Origin: Rhodospirillaceae bacterium
GTDB lineage: Bacteria; Pseudomonadota; Alphaproteobacteria; UBA8366
Direction of reading: 5' to 3'
DNA length: 9,293 nt
Assembly: GCA_002722095.1 (NCBI GenBank)
Contig: PBKG01000007.1
Span: 157,394 to 166,686 of the forward strand
Shown: in pieces, positions 6,668 through 9,293 of the stretch
How positions within the stretch are numbered: the stretch's first letter is position 1
Layout of the letters: each line of letters begins with the position of its first letter
Translations under genes and position numbers: made by a program
The notes under the pieces: generated by a model
Told to the model about the DNA's origin: nothing
The model's database searches: none
The model's input: only the letters and a program-made list of their open reading frames with translations

Positions 6668-7762
6668 ATGTTGAAACGCCCCATTACTGCCGCGTTAGCG
6701 GTACTGGCGCTTGCGGGCATCACCCTTACGGGTACGCCGGCGAAAGCAGCGCCACATTTCAAAGGCAAGGAAATTGTCTTCATCGTCGGCTTCAGTGTCG
6801 GCGGTTCCTATACGCTTTATGCCCGTATGGTTGGTGAGGCTATGGAACGGCATCTGCCGGGCAAGCCGAACATCATCATCCAGAATATGCGCGGTGCTGG
6901 CGGCGTTAAGGCTGCAAATTATCTCGCCAACAAGGCCCCGAAAGACGGGACCTATCTCGGCTGGATCGCGGATGCCATGGCGGTTTCACAGCTCTTGTTC
7001 CCAAAGAAAATGAAATATGACGGGCGTAAGTTCCACGCAATCGGCTCGGTGACCAACGTTAATCCGACAATGGTCGTCCACAAGCGCAAAGGCGTGAAAT
7101 CCGTCAAAGATCTGCAGGACAAAGAAGTCGTTCTCGGCTGCTCCGGTCGCGGTTCTCAGACCTATGTCAACGGGCGCGCAATGGCGGTTTACCTCGGCTT
7201 CAAATTCAAGCTGATTTGCGGCTATGGCGGTTCCGCACCGCAAACGTTAGCGATGCTGCGTGGCGAAACCGACGCTCAATCGAGCGCTTGGCAGAGCTGG
7301 AAAATCCGTCAGCCTCATCTCTTCGAGGATGGCACGCTTATCCCGATCGTTCAGGTTGGCTACAAAAAAGAAAAAGAATTGCCCAATGTTCCGCTGATGA
7401 TGGAACTCGCCCAGGACGACAAGGCGAAACAAGCACTTAAGTTCATCTCCAGCATGGGCGCCGTCGGCCGCTGGCTCAGCGCACCTCCGGGTACCCCTGC
7501 AAATGTGGTGAAAATCCTGCGCGACGCCTTCGACAAGTCGATGAAGGATCCGAAACTGTTGGCCGAAGCCAAAAAGCGTCATGCCACTGTCGATCCGACA
7601 TCTGGTGCCGATCTTCAGAAAATCATTGCCGAGGTTTACAAGACCGACCCCGAGGTCGTGAAAGAAGCTCGCGGTGCTTTGAAAGGCTATAAGAAGTTCA
7701 AAACCTGTAAGGGCAAATACTGCAAAAAGAAAAAGAAAAAGAAAAAGAAGAAGGACGCCTAA
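6668..7762 (+). CDS. TctC/Bug-family periplasmic solute-binding protein of a tripartite tricarboxylate transporter
   Basis: This 364-residue exported protein captures a carboxylate or related solute in the periplasm for a TctAB-type transporter. A SEC signal peptide is clear: basic MLKR, a hydrophobic stretch (about 8-22) and a cleavage site after AKA (27). The mature part has the family features: VGFSVGGSYTLYARMVGEA (first ligand loop and helix), IIIQNMRGAGGVKAANYL (about 70-86), APKDGTYLGW (90-99) and the hinge-region SAPPGTPANVVKILRDAF. No lipobox is seen. The start has a strong Shine-Dalgarno, GGGAGG (6657-6662), 5 nt before ATG. TctA and TctB are absent from the window, so the partner is either elsewhere or this is one of the orphan binding proteins typical of this family. 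The C-terminus is odd: two cysteines (C347, C352) and ten consecutive lysines (353-362) precede DA, beyond where these proteins normally end. The ligand is unknown; the neighbours suggest the substrate of the decarboxylases. Confidence 0.93.
   Translation: MLKRPITAALAVLALAGITLTGTPAKAAPHFKGKEIVFIVGFSVGGSYTLYARMVGEAMERHLPGKPNIIIQNMRGAGGVKAANYLANKAPKDGTYLGWIADAMAVSQLLFPKKMKYDGRKFHAIGSVTNVNPTMVVHKRKGVKSVKDLQDKEVVLGCSGRGSQTYVNGRAMAVYLGFKFKLICGYGGSAPQTLAMLRGETDAQSSAWQSWKIRQPHLFEDGTLIPIVQVGYKKEKELPNVPLMMELAQDDKAKQALKFISSMGAVGRWLSAPPGTPANVVKILRDAFDKSMKDPKLLAEAKKRHATVDPTSGADLQKIIAEVYKTDPEVVKEARGALKGYKKFKTCKGKYCKKKKKKKKKKDA
7724..7753 (+). repeat. AAAAAG microsatellite encoding a poly-lysine tail
   Basis: Ten lysine codons in a row, mostly alternating AAA and AAG, form about four tandem AAAAAG hexamers followed by AAGAAG. 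The tract sits at the end of the binding-protein gene and ends nine bases before its stop is complete (GAC GCC TAA). Such a purine-only, in-frame repeat is prone to polymerase slippage; slips by six bases would only change tail length by two lysines. Confidence 0.7.
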
Positions 7763-7796
7763 CTGGGCTTAAGCCTTTAACGGCATAATTTGATTC

Positions 7797-7836
7797 GGAA
7801 GGCGCGCCCCTGAGCTAATCGGGTGGCGCGTCTTTC
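7797..7836 (+). terminator. Terminator-like stem-loop between the binding-protein and ThDP-enzyme genes
   Basis: GGAAGGCGCGCC (7797-7808) pairs with GGCGCGTCTTTC (7825-7836) through 12 positions including two G-U wobbles, with a loop of about 16 nt. The 3' arm carries the T-rich TCTTTC. This resembles an intrinsic terminator ending the binding-protein transcript. Only 31 nt separate it from the next ATG, leaving no room for a downstream promoter, so read-through or attenuation is probably part of how the ThDP-enzyme gene is expressed. Confidence 0.5.
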
Positions 7837-7867
7837 ATTCCATCCCCGATACCAGGAACAACGCGCC

Positions 7868-9293
7868 ATGACCGACACCACCACCGAAGTTCCCATCAAT
7901 CTCCCCGCCAACCAACAAGAGCCGCAATTCGGGTCCGATATCATGGCCGATATGCTGCGCGAGATGGGTTTCGATTATGTAACCCTGACGCCGGGCTCGA
8001 CCTTTCGTGGTCTCCATGACTCGTTGGTCAATTATGGACGCAACCACAAACCAGAGATGATCCTCTGCCCACATGAGGAAATTGCGGTTTCTATGGCTCA
8101 TGGTTACGCCAAGATTACCGACAAACCGGCCTGCGTGATCTTGCACAATCTGGTGGGTCTACAGCATGCGATTATGTCGTTCTGGAACGCCTTTGCCGAT
8201 CGGGCACCAATGTTGGTCATCGGCGGTTCGGGCCCGCTCGACCCCTCCGAGCGACGTTTCATAGATTGGCTACACAGCGCCAATAATCAGTCCCAGGTAA
8301 TGCAGCCCTACACGAAATGGACCGACGAGCCTCCCACACAACAGGCGGTTCTGGATTCCCTCGCCAAAGCCTACCGTATGGCCATGACCGCGCCGAAAGG
8401 CCTCACCTATATCTCCCTCGATACGAGCTTACAGGAGGCAACCTTGGACGACGGCATCGCGCTGCCGAATATGTCCCTTCCCCGCTATAGCGACATTCCG
8501 CCAGTCGCAGCCGCAGAAGAAAGCGTTCAGGCCGCGGCCGATCTTCTGGTAGAGGCCGAATTCCCGCTGATATTGGGCGGTCGGTGCGGTCGTCTCGCTG
8601 GCATTACCGAGCCACTCCAGGAGTTAGTAGAGCTCACTGGCGCCGCATTTCAGGAGGGCAAAGACGTGGTCAATATGCCGACCGACCATCCGCAGAATAT
8701 GACCGGTGGCTTTGGCCCCAGTAAAGAGAGCGAAATTCGCAGCGAAGCGGACGTAACCCTGGTCATGGATAATCAGGACATCGCAGACATGCTCGGAGAG
8801 TATGGCATGGCACGGGGCGGTGGTTACGGCGTCATGGTGGACCGCAAGGAGGGTCAAACGAGGAAGGTAATCGACCTCTCTCTCAATGATCTTTCCGTCG
8901 ACAATTGGGCGACGATCGGCGGCGCGCTGCCACCTGTCGACGTGCACCTATTCGCCGACCCGCTTTACGGCCTCAACCAGCTTTTGGCGGAACTCAAGAA
9001 ACGCGCGAAAAAAGATACCGCCTGGCAGAATAAGGCCAAGGCCAACGCGAAAGCGCTTAGCGAACGTCATGAGGCACTGCGCGCGCGCCAGCAGGAAGTC
9101 CTAAAGGAAAATTTCGACAATGACCCGATATCGGTCCCTCGCCTCATCCACGAAGTTTGGCAAGCGGTGAAGGGACAAGATTACATTCTCGCCAATCGCA
9201 ATTATCGCAGCTGGTACGAGGGAATTTGGCAGTTCGACGGTGGCGGCCGGTACCCCGGCAACAATGCCGGCGGCGGTGTCGGCTATGGGCCGG
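7868..9293 (+). CDS. ThDP-dependent enzyme, benzoylformate-decarboxylase/acetolactate-synthase superfamily, N-terminal part
   Basis: The reading frame is open for 475 codons to the right edge, so the protein is partial. It shows the Pyr domain (about 20-185), with the ThDP-activating glutamate E70 in CPHEEIAVSMAHGYAKI, then a central Rossmann-like domain (about 215-355, with PLILGGRCGR), and the start of the C-terminal PP domain (GNNAGGGVGYG at 464-474). The GDG...N diphosphate-binding motif should lie just beyond the window. Two further residues point to the benzoylformate decarboxylase branch: S44 in TPGS (S26 there) and H93 in ILHNLVG (H70 there), with the E70-H93 spacing of 23 identical to E47-H70. 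The likely reaction is decarboxylation or carboligation of a 2-oxo acid in the cytoplasm. Alternatives are an acetolactate-synthase-like or 2-hydroxyacyl-CoA-lyase-like activity. The start is supported by AGGAA (7854-7858) 9 nt upstream. A low-complexity basic linker (about 375-415) precedes the PP domain. Confidence 0.9.
   Translation, partial: MTDTTTEVPINLPANQQEPQFGSDIMADMLREMGFDYVTLTPGSTFRGLHDSLVNYGRNHKPEMILCPHEEIAVSMAHGYAKITDKPACVILHNLVGLQHAIMSFWNAFADRAPMLVIGGSGPLDPSERRFIDWLHSANNQSQVMQPYTKWTDEPPTQQAVLDSLAKAYRMAMTAPKGLTYISLDTSLQEATLDDGIALPNMSLPRYSDIPPVAAAEESVQAAADLLVEAEFPLILGGRCGRLAGITEPLQELVELTGAAFQEGKDVVNMPTDHPQNMTGGFGPSKESEIRSEADVTLVMDNQDIADMLGEYGMARGGGYGVMVDRKEGQTRKVIDLSLNDLSVDNWATIGGALPPVDVHLFADPLYGLNQLLAELKKRAKKDTAWQNKAKANAKALSERHEALRARQQEVLKENFDNDPISVPRLIHEVWQAVKGQDYILANRNYRSWYEGIWQFDGGGRYPGNNAGGGVGYGP

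Noticed and set aside
7766..7775. GGCTTAAGCC perfect palindrome after the binding-protein stop
   Set aside because: There is no loop to form a stable RNA hairpin and a 10-bp palindrome is expected by chance at this rate; the stem at 7797-7836 is far more convincing.
7835..8146. 103-codon leftward open frame at the start of the ThDP-enzyme gene
   Set aside because: It is antisense to the conserved Pyr domain containing the activating glutamate; no independent evidence.

Overview
The window reads as chromosomal DNA of a Gram-negative proteobacterium with moderate GC content. The SEC-exported Bug/TctC-type binding protein, the GTG starts, the purine-rich ribosome binding sites and the TauD/UbiD/ThDP-enzyme gene content fit an environmental alphaproteobacterium best. 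That placement is inference, because no rRNA or other phylogenetic marker is present.

Left part (1-1925): the N-terminal portion of an MscS-family mechanosensitive channel runs leftward off the window edge. It is divergent from a GNAT-family N-acetyltransferase. That gene converges on a small cupin-fold protein, with a terminator-like hairpin between the two stops. These genes look like ordinary housekeeping or stress functions and show no obvious link to the cluster on the right. A 237-bp intergenic region (1926-2162) separates the cupin from the divergent cluster and carries one REP-like palindrome.

Right part (2163-9293), all on the + strand: a TauD/TfdA-type Fe(II)/2-oxoglutarate dioxygenase; two tandem, clearly paralogous UbiD-family (prenylated-FMN) decarboxylases 18 bp apart; a TctC/Bug-type periplasmic solute-binding protein with an unusual Cys/poly-Lys C-terminus; and the first 475 residues of a benzoylformate-decarboxylase-like ThDP enzyme that runs off the right edge. 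Hairpins lie between the second UbiD gene and the binding-protein gene, and between the binding-protein gene and the ThDP-enzyme gene.

The layout suggests a catabolic operon for an organic acid, possibly an aromatic, heteroaromatic or unsaturated carboxylic acid. The binding protein would capture the acid, the dioxygenase would hydroxylate or cleave it, one or both UbiD proteins would decarboxylate it (or carboxylate an intermediate), and the ThDP enzyme would decarboxylate or cleave a 2-oxo acid. The individual families are secure. The substrate and the order of steps are not visible in the sequence. No UbiX flavin prenyltransferase, no TctA/TctB membrane subunits and no transcription regulator are encoded in the window. 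No stretch over 300 bp lacks a gene. No tRNA, rRNA, CRISPR array, insertion sequence or phage gene was seen.
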